Shown here: one piece after another, positions 6,110 through 11,839 of the stretch | Position numbering within the stretch: the first letter of the stretch is position 1 | How the letters are laid out: each line of letters begins with the position of its first letter | Assembly: GCA_947629215.1 (NCBI GenBank) | Contig: CANRCU010000037.1 | Coordinates: forward strand, 1-12,861 | DNA: 12,861 nucleotides | Source of the DNA: an uncultured Clostridia bacterium | GTDB lineage: Bacteria > Bacillota > Clostridia > Lachnospirales > CAG-274 | Reading direction: 5' to 3' | The notes under the pieces: generated by a model | What the model was told of the DNA's origin: nothing | The model's database searches: none | Seen by the model: only the letters and a program-made list of their open reading frames with translations | Position numbers and translations under genes: made by a program

Positions 6110-6832
6110 TTAAAAATGTTCCGGCGCGTCGCGCAGAATGGAATAAGGTGTAAGCATTGCAAGTATTTTTTCATCTGCGCGCCCGTTCTCCGTCAGAAAC
6201 ACAGCCGCAAGCTGTTTCATACTTCTGACATCTATCTTAAAAAGCCTTGTCACTTCATAAAGACTTTTATTCCTTGACATAAATGCAAAATACTCGTTAG
6301 TATGCTTGTGTATCGGTAAATACTCCGCCAACAACGCCATTTCGGTATCAAAACTCTCTATCTTGCCTTGTGTATGCGAAAGATAGGTATAAAGCACATT
6401 TGCGCTGAACACGCCGAACAACAGCCCGTTATCCAGCACAGGCACATGCGTGAACCCCATTATCTGCATATGATGCACCACATCGACGATATTGCTTTTG
6501 AGATCCACGTTATACATATTATTTATTTTTATCGAATAATCATACGCAGTCAGCGGATTGTCTATATGTTCCACCAACTCTCTGAGAAAATCGACCATTT
6601 CCTTGGACGGCTCTATCGCATAATTACTCCCTACACGCGGGTTATGCGACAAAAAATTACGCACCACCCGACAATAATCTATATCTTCTTTAAATTCGCG
6701 TAATTGCGGCAGATTCATCAATCTGCCTATTATATTTTCGTTTTCGCGTGAATTTTTGAAATATCTCTCACGCCCTACAGCTTCTAAGCGACTGTATAAG
6801 CTGAGAAATTCCTCCGTTCTCTTTTTTGACAT
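6110..6832 (-). CDS. CBS-domain protein with HEPN-like N-terminal region
   Basis: A 240-residue cytoplasmic protein with no predicted membrane segment. Residues about 95-235 look like a pair of CBS motifs, which bind adenine nucleotides: MYNVDLKSNIVDVVHHMQ then GFTHVPVLDNGLLFGVFS, with a more diverged second half around 180-235. The N-terminal 93 residues are helical. They contain DYCRVVRNFLSHNP, in which R58-N59-x-x-x-H63 fits the RN-x3-H motif of HEPN domains, many of which are RNases, and a further helix follows (79-91). This fusion is my inference from motif reading; activity is unknown. GGAGGAAAA lies 6 bases before the ATG, and the gene follows the metal permease by 15 bases, so it is third in that operon. 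It might sense nucleotide state for the transporter, or act independently. Confidence 0.8.
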   Translation of the reverse strand: MSKKRTEEFLSLYSRLEAVGRERYFKNSRENENIIGRLMNLPQLREFKEDIDYCRVVRNFLSHNPRVGSNYAIEPSKEMVDFLRELVEHIDNPLTAYDYSIKINNMYNVDLKSNIVDVVHHMQIMGFTHVPVLDNGLLFGVFSANVLYTYLSHTQGKIESFDTEMALLAEYLPIHKHTNEYFAFMSRNKSLYEVTRLFKIDVRSMKQLAAVFLTENGRADEKILAMLTPYSILRDAPEHF

Positions 6833-6847
6833 ACAGTTTTCCTCCGT

Positions 6848-7639
6848 TTACCTTTTTTTAAACGGCAAAAGCGCAATAAGCACCGCAATACCCGTAAGCA
6901 CTATCGTACCGCCCGGCCTTACATCGTAAAGCGCCGTTATTATCAAGCCTGTAATAGTGAATATCAACGCAAACACCACCGACATTATAAGATTGCCGAG
7001 GTAGCTTTTTGACACTATCATACTGCACGCAACGGGTATTATCATCAGGCTTGATATTAGAAGCGCGCCGACCGTCCTTGACGCCACAGCCACCACAACG
7101 GCTGTCATCAGCGTAAACACCGTATTTACAGCCCCGACGGGTATGCCCGCCGCCTTTGCGCCCTGTTCGTCAAAAGTGATGAAAAAAAGCGCCCTGTAAA
7201 GCAGTATCCCTGCCGCCAGCACCACAAGACAGAGTATGACCGTCACATACAGCTCTGTTTGCGAAATTGCCACTATTGACCCAAAAAGAAAACTGTTAAA
7301 GCTTGCGGCATCTTTCACAAAGCCCGAAAAAACAGCCGTCATGCCCACGGCAAAACTCAAAGTCACAGCCGTCGCCATTTCCGCATAGCCCTCAAATTTA
7401 CGCCTTATAAATTCAATTATCAAAGCCGCCGCTATCGACATGATAACAGCCGATATAACGGGGTCTGCGCCGAAACACAGCCCGATAGCCACACCCGCAA
7501 GCCCCGCGTGTGACAAAGCGTCGCCTATGGTCGACAGCCTTTTCAGCACAATGACATTACCTATCATAGGCGTTATTATCGAAATAAGCACAGCCACCAT
7601 AACGGCGCGCTGCATAAATGCCATTTTAAATATTTCCAT
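6848..7639 (-). CDS. Metal ABC transporter permease, ZnuB/ABC-3 family
   Basis: A 263-residue integral membrane protein with about eight hydrophobic segments, the transmembrane subunit of a Zn/Mn/Fe importer. Family landmarks are VLKRLSTIGDALSHAGLAG near residues 34-52, which includes the conserved DALSHA motif, SFLFGSIVAIS in the middle, and DEQGAKAAGIPV in the cytoplasmic loop that meets the ATPase. The open frame extends 20 codons further, but the ATG at 7639 (MEIFKMAFMQRAV) is the typical family start and has GGGG about 8 bases upstream. It overlaps the ATPase gene by 14 bases, so the two are translationally coupled. The metal cannot be told from sequence. No substrate-binding lipoprotein gene is adjacent. 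Confidence 0.92.
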   Translation of the reverse strand: MEIFKMAFMQRAVMVAVLISIITPMIGNVIVLKRLSTIGDALSHAGLAGVAIGLCFGADPVISAVIMSIAAALIIEFIRRKFEGYAEMATAVTLSFAVGMTAVFSGFVKDAASFNSFLFGSIVAISQTELYVTVILCLVVLAAGILLYRALFFITFDEQGAKAAGIPVGAVNTVFTLMTAVVVAVASRTVGALLISSLMIIPVACSMIVSKSYLGNLIMSVVFALIFTITGLIITALYDVRPGGTIVLTGIAVLIALLPFKKR

Positions 7640-8357
7640 GTTCACTACCCCGATCGTGCGCAAAACGAAAATCCGCAATGTAATCATGTGCGGAAACAAG
7701 CGTTCCGCAGCCGTTTTCCGAAATTTTCAACACCTTGTCGGCATGATATATCGTGGAAGATATATCGTGCGTTACCATAACTATTGTCAGCCCGTTTTTG
7801 TTCAGCTCACCCAAAAGACAACAGATAGAATCCACTGCCTCGGCGTCTATACCAACGGTCGGTTCGTCCAAAAAAAGTATACGCGGCTGCGAAACAAGCG
7901 CTCTTGCTATAAAAACACGCTGCTGTTGTCCGCCCGAGAGCCGCCCGATAAGTTTTTTCGCATATCCGCTCATGCCTACGCGTTCAAGCGCTTCCGCCAC
8001 CTGCGCTTTGTTGGCGGCATTCAGCTTTTTGAAAAGGCTGAGCCTGCCCGAAAGCCCCAGACCGACTATTTCCTCCGCCGTTGCGGGAAAATCCCTGTTG
8101 AAGGCGGTCGCTTTCTGCGAAACATAGGCTATATCGCCGTGATTTTTAAATTTATCGTTAGGTACGCCCTCAATTTGTATGCTGCCCGAATCCGGCGCAA
8201 GAAAGCCGAGTATAAGTTTCAGCAAAGTGGACTTACCCGTTCCGTTTGTGCCGACAACGCACAAAAAGTCGCCCTCGTCTACGGCAAAAGAAAGGTCGTT
8301 CAGTATTTTTTTGTCGGGATAGCTGAAATTCAGCTTGTCCACAGTCAATACAGACAT
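7626..8357 (-). CDS. Metal ABC transporter ATP-binding protein, ZnuC-like
   Basis: A 243-residue ATPase that powers the neighbouring permease. Walker A is GTNGTGKST (36-44), the Q-loop glutamine is Q81 in VSQK, the signature is LSGGQQQR (140-147), Walker B is RILFLDEP (159-166), and the switch histidine is H197 in VTHD. Length is normal for the family. A TTG four codons upstream also opens the frame, but the ATG at 8357 has GGTGA at suitable spacing and yields the usual MSVLTVDKLNFSY start. It is first in a minus-strand operon with the permease and the CBS protein. The transporter set is incomplete here because no periplasmic-type binding protein is encoded nearby. Confidence 0.93.
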   Translation of the reverse strand: MSVLTVDKLNFSYPDKKILNDLSFAVDEGDFLCVVGTNGTGKSTLLKLILGFLAPDSGSIQIEGVPNDKFKNHGDIAYVSQKATAFNRDFPATAEEIVGLGLSGRLSLFKKLNAANKAQVAEALERVGMSGYAKKLIGRLSGGQQQRVFIARALVSQPRILFLDEPTVGIDAEAVDSICCLLGELNKNGLTIVMVTHDISSTIYHADKVLKISENGCGTLVSAHDYIADFRFAHDRGSEHGNI

Positions 8358-8393
8358 AATTTTCACCAAGTTCTTTTTTATATTGTAATCTTA

Positions 8394-8423
8394 ATTGTAA
8401 CATAACCGTTTTGTCGGCGTCAA
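8394..8423 (-). promoter_or_regulatory. Putative promoter of the metal transporter operon
   Basis: On the minus strand TTGACG (8418-8423), an 18-base spacer and TACAAT (8394-8399). The -10 hexamer sits in a direct repeat: ATTGTAA occurs at 8382-8388 and 8394-8400, 12 bases apart. This may be a regulator site, but it is not a recognisable Zur, Fur or MntR palindrome. Confidence 0.5.
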
Positions 8424-8459
8424 GCCCCAACACGACCAAAAGAATTTTAAAAAAATACT

Positions 8460-8487
8460 TTGAATAAATAAAGAAATATGTTATAAT
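8460..8487 (+). promoter_or_regulatory. Promoter for the DUF308-guaA unit
   Basis: TTGAAT (8460-8465), a 16-base spacer and a perfect TATAAT (8482-8487), followed by AAAGGAGG (8493-8500) ahead of the ATG at 8508. The leader is only about 15 bases, so no riboswitch can fit before the first gene. Confidence 0.65.
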
Positions 8488-8507
8488 CTTATAAAGGAGG
8501 CGAGTTG

Positions 8508-9086
8508 ATGGAATTTTTAAGATCAAATCTCAGACAACTGGTGTTCACGGCGGTAATTTATGCTGTTGTGGGGCTGTTTTTTATTTTCTGCCCCGATACG
8601 GCGTTTATCACTATCGGTAAAATGATCGCCGTTTGCCTGCTTATAGCGGGTATCATCAAAATAATGTTTTACATAGGCGAGAAAAATTATGCGGGCATAC
8701 AGCGCAATTCCATGACAAGCGGTATAATACTTGTCATATTGGGCGTTTTTATGTTGCTGCGCCCCGAAACGGCAGCCAATATCGTAGGCTATATACTTGC
8801 GTTTGTCATTATAATAGCAGGTATACTCAAATTGCAATATGCTGTCGATATACATCATTTTAAGGGCGGCAACCCCACGGTGGCAGCCGTACTTGGGGTG
8901 ATAGGCATAATACTTGGCGTTGTGGCGCTGCTTGACCCGTTTTCGGCAAGCGCAACGCTGCTTATGCTTATAGGCATAAGTATGCTTGTAACGGCTGTAA
9001 GCGACGCCATAACGGCGTTTAATATACACAAATGCATAAAAGCCGCCGAGGACTCGGGCGAAGATACGAATATCATTGACGTCTGA
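8508..9086 (+). CDS. DUF308/HdeD-like six-helix membrane protein
   Basis: A 192-residue membrane protein with about six hydrophobic segments arranged as three similar helical hairpins. Each repeat carries a G-x-x-x-I/L-x-x-P-type turn: GLFFIFCPDTA, GVFMLLRPETA and GVVALLDPFSA. That triple pattern is typical of DUF308/HdeD-family proteins, some of which are linked to acid or envelope stress; the biochemical role is unknown. The tail (about 175-192) is acidic and cytoplasmic. The frame starts formally at a TTG one codon earlier, but the ATG at 8508 has AAAGGAGG at 7 bases. It precedes guaA by 35 bases on the same strand with no terminator between, so both are probably transcribed from the TATAAT promoter. 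Confidence 0.85.
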   Translation: MEFLRSNLRQLVFTAVIYAVVGLFFIFCPDTAFITIGKMIAVCLLIAGIIKIMFYIGEKNYAGIQRNSMTSGIILVILGVFMLLRPETAANIVGYILAFVIIIAGILKLQYAVDIHHFKGGNPTVAAVLGVIGIILGVVALLDPFSASATLLMLIGISMLVTAVSDAITAFNIHKCIKAAEDSGEDTNIIDV

Positions 9087-9121
9087 GCGGCGCAAAACAT
9101 AGAAATACGGAGGAATGACCG

Positions 9122-10651
9122 ATGCAAGAAACAGTTATAATACTGGATTTTGGCGGACAATACAATCAGCTTATCGCGCGGCGAGTGCGTGAATGCAACG
9201 TGTATTGCGAAGTCAAAAATTACAAAACACCGATTGAAGAAATAAAGAAAATTGCTCCCCAAGGCATAATTTTCACGGGCGGACCCAACAGTGTCTATCT
9301 GGAGGATTCTCCGCATATAGATAAGGAAATATTTACGCTTGGCGTACCCGTTTTGGGTATATGTTACGGCTGCCAGCTCATGGCATATACTCTCGGCGGA
9401 GAAGTTTCTGCTGCTCAGACGCGCGAATACGGAAAAACTTCCACAAAATTTGACAATGATTCGCCGATATTCAAAGACCTGCCCGAAAACGGCATCACAT
9501 GGATGAGCCATACCGACCACATAAGCAAACTGCCCGAGAGCTTTATATCCGTCGCTCATTCGGATAATTGCCCCGTTGCGGCTATGCAGAATACCGAAAA
9601 AAAATTATACGGCATACAATTCCATCCCGAGGTTATGCATACCGAAAACGGCGTGGAAATGCTTAGAAATTTCTTATATAATGTATGCGAATGCAGCGGC
9701 GACTGGTCAATGAGCAATTATGCAAAAACCGCCATACGCGAAATAAGGGAAAAAGTCGGCGAAGGAAAGGTGCTGCTTGCGCTTTCGGGCGGTGTGGACA
9801 GCAGTGTTTTGGCGGCTTTGCTCTCAAAGGCGGTCGGCAGCAAACTGACCTGTATTTTTGTCGATCACGGGCTTATGCGCAAAAACGAGGGCGACGAAGT
9901 CGAACAGGCTTTCGCAGACTGGGACATAAATTTTGTGCGTGTGAACGCAAAAGACAAATTTCTTGCAAAACTTGCGGGCGTTGACGATCCCGAAACAAAG
10001 CGAAAGATAATCGGTGAAGAATTTATCCGCGTTTTTGAGGCTGAGGCAAAAAAAATAGGCACGGTCGATTTTCTTGCGCAGGGTACTATATACCCCGATG
10101 TTATCGAATCGGGCGCAGGCGATGCCGCAGTTATAAAAAGCCACCACAATGTAGGCGGTCTGCCCGATTATGTTGATTTTAAAGAAATAATCGAACCGCT
10201 GCGCTTACTCTTTAAAGACGAAGTGCGTCAATTGGGTTCGGAATTGGGGCTTGCCGAATATCTTATACGCAGACAGCCTTTCCCCGGTCCCGGACTTGCG
10301 ATAAGAATAATAGGGGATATAACGGAGGAAAAAATATCTCTGCTTCAGGACGCAGACTTTATCTTCCGTGAGGAGATAGCAAACGCAGGCCTTGACCGCG
10401 ATATTCACCAGTATTTTGCCGTGCTGACTTCTATGCGCAGCGTCGGCGTTATGGGTGATAGCCGCACTTATGACTATACCCTCGCTTTGCGCGGCGTTAC
10501 CACAACAGACTTTATGACCGCCGACTTTGCAAGAATACCTTATGACGTGCTTGCTAAAATCAGCAATAGGATAGTTAACGAAGTTGCACATATCAATAGA
10601 ATAGTCTATGATATTACCACAAAGCCACCTTCAACGATAGAGTGGGAATAA
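9122..10651 (+). CDS. guaA: GMP synthase (glutamine-hydrolysing)
   Basis: A full-length 509-residue GMP synthase. It converts XMP to GMP using ATP and the amide of glutamine, the last step of de novo guanine nucleotide synthesis. The class I amidotransferase domain comes first, with the nucleophile C81 in GICYGCQ and H168/E170 in FHPEV. The ATP-pyrophosphatase P-loop follows: SGGVDSS (222-228). The C-terminal dimerisation domain includes RQPFPGPGLAIRIIGD and ends in the usual PPSTIEWE. GGAGG lies 8-9 bases before the ATG. Nothing is missing or truncated, even though a mobile-element module begins directly downstream. The 3' end of guaA is a reported integration hotspot for genomic islands. 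Confidence 0.98.
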   Translation: MQETVIILDFGGQYNQLIARRVRECNVYCEVKNYKTPIEEIKKIAPQGIIFTGGPNSVYLEDSPHIDKEIFTLGVPVLGICYGCQLMAYTLGGEVSAAQTREYGKTSTKFDNDSPIFKDLPENGITWMSHTDHISKLPESFISVAHSDNCPVAAMQNTEKKLYGIQFHPEVMHTENGVEMLRNFLYNVCECSGDWSMSNYAKTAIREIREKVGEGKVLLALSGGVDSSVLAALLSKAVGSKLTCIFVDHGLMRKNEGDEVEQAFADWDINFVRVNAKDKFLAKLAGVDDPETKRKIIGEEFIRVFEAEAKKIGTVDFLAQGTIYPDVIESGAGDAAVIKSHHNVGGLPDYVDFKEIIEPLRLLFKDEVRQLGSELGLAEYLIRRQPFPGPGLAIRIIGDITEEKISLLQDADFIFREEIANAGLDRDIHQYFAVLTSMRSVGVMGDSRTYDYTLALRGVTTTDFMTADFARIPYDVLAKISNRIVNEVAHINRIVYDITTKPPSTIEWE

Positions 10652-10705
10652 TGTACAATCTATCGAAACACGCTTAAACAGCGAGTTTCAGATATAACAA
10701 CACCG

Positions 10706-10727
10706 TTTTGGCAACAAAATGGCAACA
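10706..10727 (+). repeat. Tandem 11-bp repeats TTTTGGCAACA / AAATGGCAACA
   Basis: TGGCAACA occurs at 10709-10716 and 10720-10727, exactly one helical turn apart, between guaA and the element's first gene. Short spaced direct repeats like these are typical arm-type integrase sites next to an attachment core; here that role is inferred from position. Confidence 0.45.
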
Positions 10728-10757
10728 CTTTTCACTATTTTTCAATAATTCAGACTT

Positions 10758-10793
10758 AAGACCTTACAGACATTTGATCGGTAAGGTCTTTTT
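10758..10793 (+). terminator. Rho-independent terminator after guaA
   Basis: AAGACCTTAC (10758-10767) pairs perfectly with GTAAGGTCTT (10781-10790) around a 13-base loop, followed by a T5 tract on the plus strand. It lies 106 bases after the guaA stop and 3 bases past the convergent XRE gene stop, beyond the TGGCAAC repeats, so it may belong to the element rather than to guaA. Confidence 0.8.
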
Positions 10794-10796
10794 GCG

Positions 10797-11273
10797 TTAC
10801 GAGTTCAAAATTTCATTTATATCCGAAAGAGAAGATTGCGGATAATGGTATCGCCATTTGTCATACTCCTCTTTCGTTATCTCATCATTAAGACATTTTT
10901 CCGACATCTGCTGCCATGCGAGGAATTTTTCAAACAGAATAGAAAAATTAGGGTTAAAGACCTTTTCAAGTGTAAGACAGGGTTCACCGTCAAAATTCTT
11001 TATTTTAAAGCCATACATATCCTCTAATGCAAACAGAGTTCTCATAACACCGTCATAGGTATCAATTTCGGGTATAGCAATAGCTCCGGGGCTTACACCT
11101 AAAACCTCGGCAATGCTTTTTAGCATATCTTCTTTCGGAACTCTTGCCTCGGATTCGTACTGTGCTATACGAACATCACTTGTTTTGTCTGTAAAACCGA
11201 CAGCAAGACCAAGTTCCTTTTGGGTCATACCTTTTAAGTTTCTGAAATATTTTATTCTTTGTCCGATTGCCAT
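10797..11273 (-). CDS. XRE-family (Cro/CI-like) repressor of the element
   Basis: A 158-residue DNA-binding protein. Residues about 5-65 form a Cro/CI helix-turn-helix: IGQRIKYFRNLKGMTQKEL, then VRIAQYESEARVPKEDML and IAEVLGVSPGAI. Residues 70-158 form an uncharacterised C-terminal region (EDMYGFKIKNFDGEP and a helical charged tail) without the metallopeptidase or self-cleavage motifs of ImmA or LexA type. AGGAGTG lies 8 bases before the ATG. It is transcribed away from the excisionase/integrase genes across a shared promoter region rich in TTAA/GTTTA half-sites, the arrangement of an element repressor that controls excision. Target operators are inferred, not proven. Confidence 0.88.
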   Translation of the reverse strand: MAIGQRIKYFRNLKGMTQKELGLAVGFTDKTSDVRIAQYESEARVPKEDMLKSIAEVLGVSPGAIAIPEIDTYDGVMRTLFALEDMYGFKIKNFDGEPCLTLEKVFNPNFSILFEKFLAWQQMSEKCLNDEITKEEYDKWRYHYPQSSLSDINEILNS

Positions 11274-11306
11274 GTATTTTCACTCCTAAACAGTTTTGTT
11301 TTATCT

Positions 11307-11335
11307 ATTGTAACACATATAAAATGATATTGCAA
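11307..11335 (-). promoter_or_regulatory. Promoter of the XRE repressor
   Basis: On the minus strand TTGCAA (11330-11335), exactly 17 bases, then TACAAT (11307-11312), 34 bases before the XRE start codon. Confidence 0.6.
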
Positions 11336-11340
11336 TAAAA

Positions 11341-11434
11341 ACTTAAACAAAAAAGTTAAGAAATTTTAAAAACCACTTGACTTAACTTAAAATGTTTAGT
11401 ATAATATCATCGCAAAGTTAAACAAATATGTTTA
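11341..11434. promoter_or_regulatory. Cluster of TTAA/GTTTA half-sites, candidate XRE operators
   Basis: Between the divergent promoters lie related inverted repeats: CTTAA (11342-11346) with TTAAG (11356-11360); CTTAAA-ATG-TTTAG inside the integrase promoter spacer; and TAAAC (11419-11423) with GTTTA (11430-11434). Their position over and just after the plus-strand promoter fits repressor operators. The region is AT-rich, so some matches may be chance. Confidence 0.4.
11377..11405 (+). promoter_or_regulatory. Strong promoter of the excisionase-integrase genes
   Basis: TTGACT (11377-11382), exactly 17 bases, then perfect TATAAT (11400-11405). This is the best promoter in the window by consensus match, about 60 bases before the first small gene. 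Confidence 0.75.
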
Positions 11435-11467
11435 TGATGTTTATTCTATACGGAGAGGAGGGATTTT

Positions 11468-11647
11468 ATATCGAATTTTATGAGCGCAGCAGATGTGGCA
11501 AAAGAACTCGGTGTCGGCAGAACTACATCACAGAAAATAGTCAAGGAATTAAATGCCGAGTTAGAAAAAATGGGTTATCTTACAGTTCAAGGTAAGATAA
11601 GCCGCAAGTTTTTTGAAAAAAGATATATTTATAGTAAGGAAGATTGA
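11468..11647 (+). CDS. Excisionase-like small HTH protein 1, apparent ATA start
   Basis: A 59-codon frame with a winged-helix/excisionase-like pattern: AADVAKELGVGRTTSQKIVK (7-26), then ELEKMGYLTVQGKISRKFFE. About half its residues match the next gene, and they align from the first codon: ISNFMSAADV here against MSKFITAAEV there. The position of the paralogue's ATG is occupied by ATA (11468), and AGGAGG sits 6 bases before it, ideal for that codon. The only in-frame ATG is four codons later (11480), about 17 bases from the Shine-Dalgarno. So it either starts at a rare AUA, starts poorly at 11480, or is a decaying copy. It probably helps recombination directionality or regulates the integrase (inferred from position). 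Confidence 0.7.
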   Translation: MSNFMSAADVAKELGVGRTTSQKIVKELNAELEKMGYLTVQGKISRKFFEKRYIYSKED

Positions 11648-11660
11648 AAGGAGAAATTTT

Positions 11661-11837
11661 ATGTCAAAATTTATTACGGCAGCAGAAGTTGCGGAAGTGT
11701 TAAGCGTATCAATGTCTTGTGCTTATAAAATAGTAAAGGATCTTAACGACGAGTTAAAGAAAATGGGTTACTTTGTTGTAAGCGGCAAGGTAAACAGAAA
11801 GTTTTTTGAAAAGAAATATTTGTATGAGGAGGGTTAA
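11661..11837 (+). CDS. Excisionase-like small HTH protein 2
   Basis: A 58-residue protein with a MerR/excisionase-type helix-turn-helix: ITAAEVAEVLSVSMSCAYKI (5-24), followed by a basic wing-like segment, SGKVNRKFFEKKYLYEEG. Such small proteins bend DNA at attachment sites and steer the integrase toward excision. GGAG lies 7 bases before the ATG. It follows its paralogue after 13 bases and ends 2 bases before the integrase ATG, whose ribosome binding site lies inside its last codons, so the three are one operon. Exact function is inferred from size, fold and position. Confidence 0.8.
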   Translation: MSKFITAAEVAEVLSVSMSCAYKIVKDLNDELKKMGYFVVSGKVNRKFFEKKYLYEEG

Positions 11838-11839
11838 AT

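Noticed and set aside
7440..8405. A 321-codon plus-strand open frame over the ABC transporter genes
   Set aside because: It lies antisense to two genes with full family motifs, and its translation shows no domain.
9087..9121. Guanine riboswitch upstream of guaA
   Set aside because: Only 35 bases separate the two genes, and the promoter for the unit lies before the DUF308 gene with a leader of about 15 bases.
11428..11590. Alternative frame starting at ATG 11428 (MFMMFILYGEEGFY...)
   Set aside because: No ribosome binding site, and it overlaps the excisionase-like frame, which has a clear paralogue and ideal Shine-Dalgarno.
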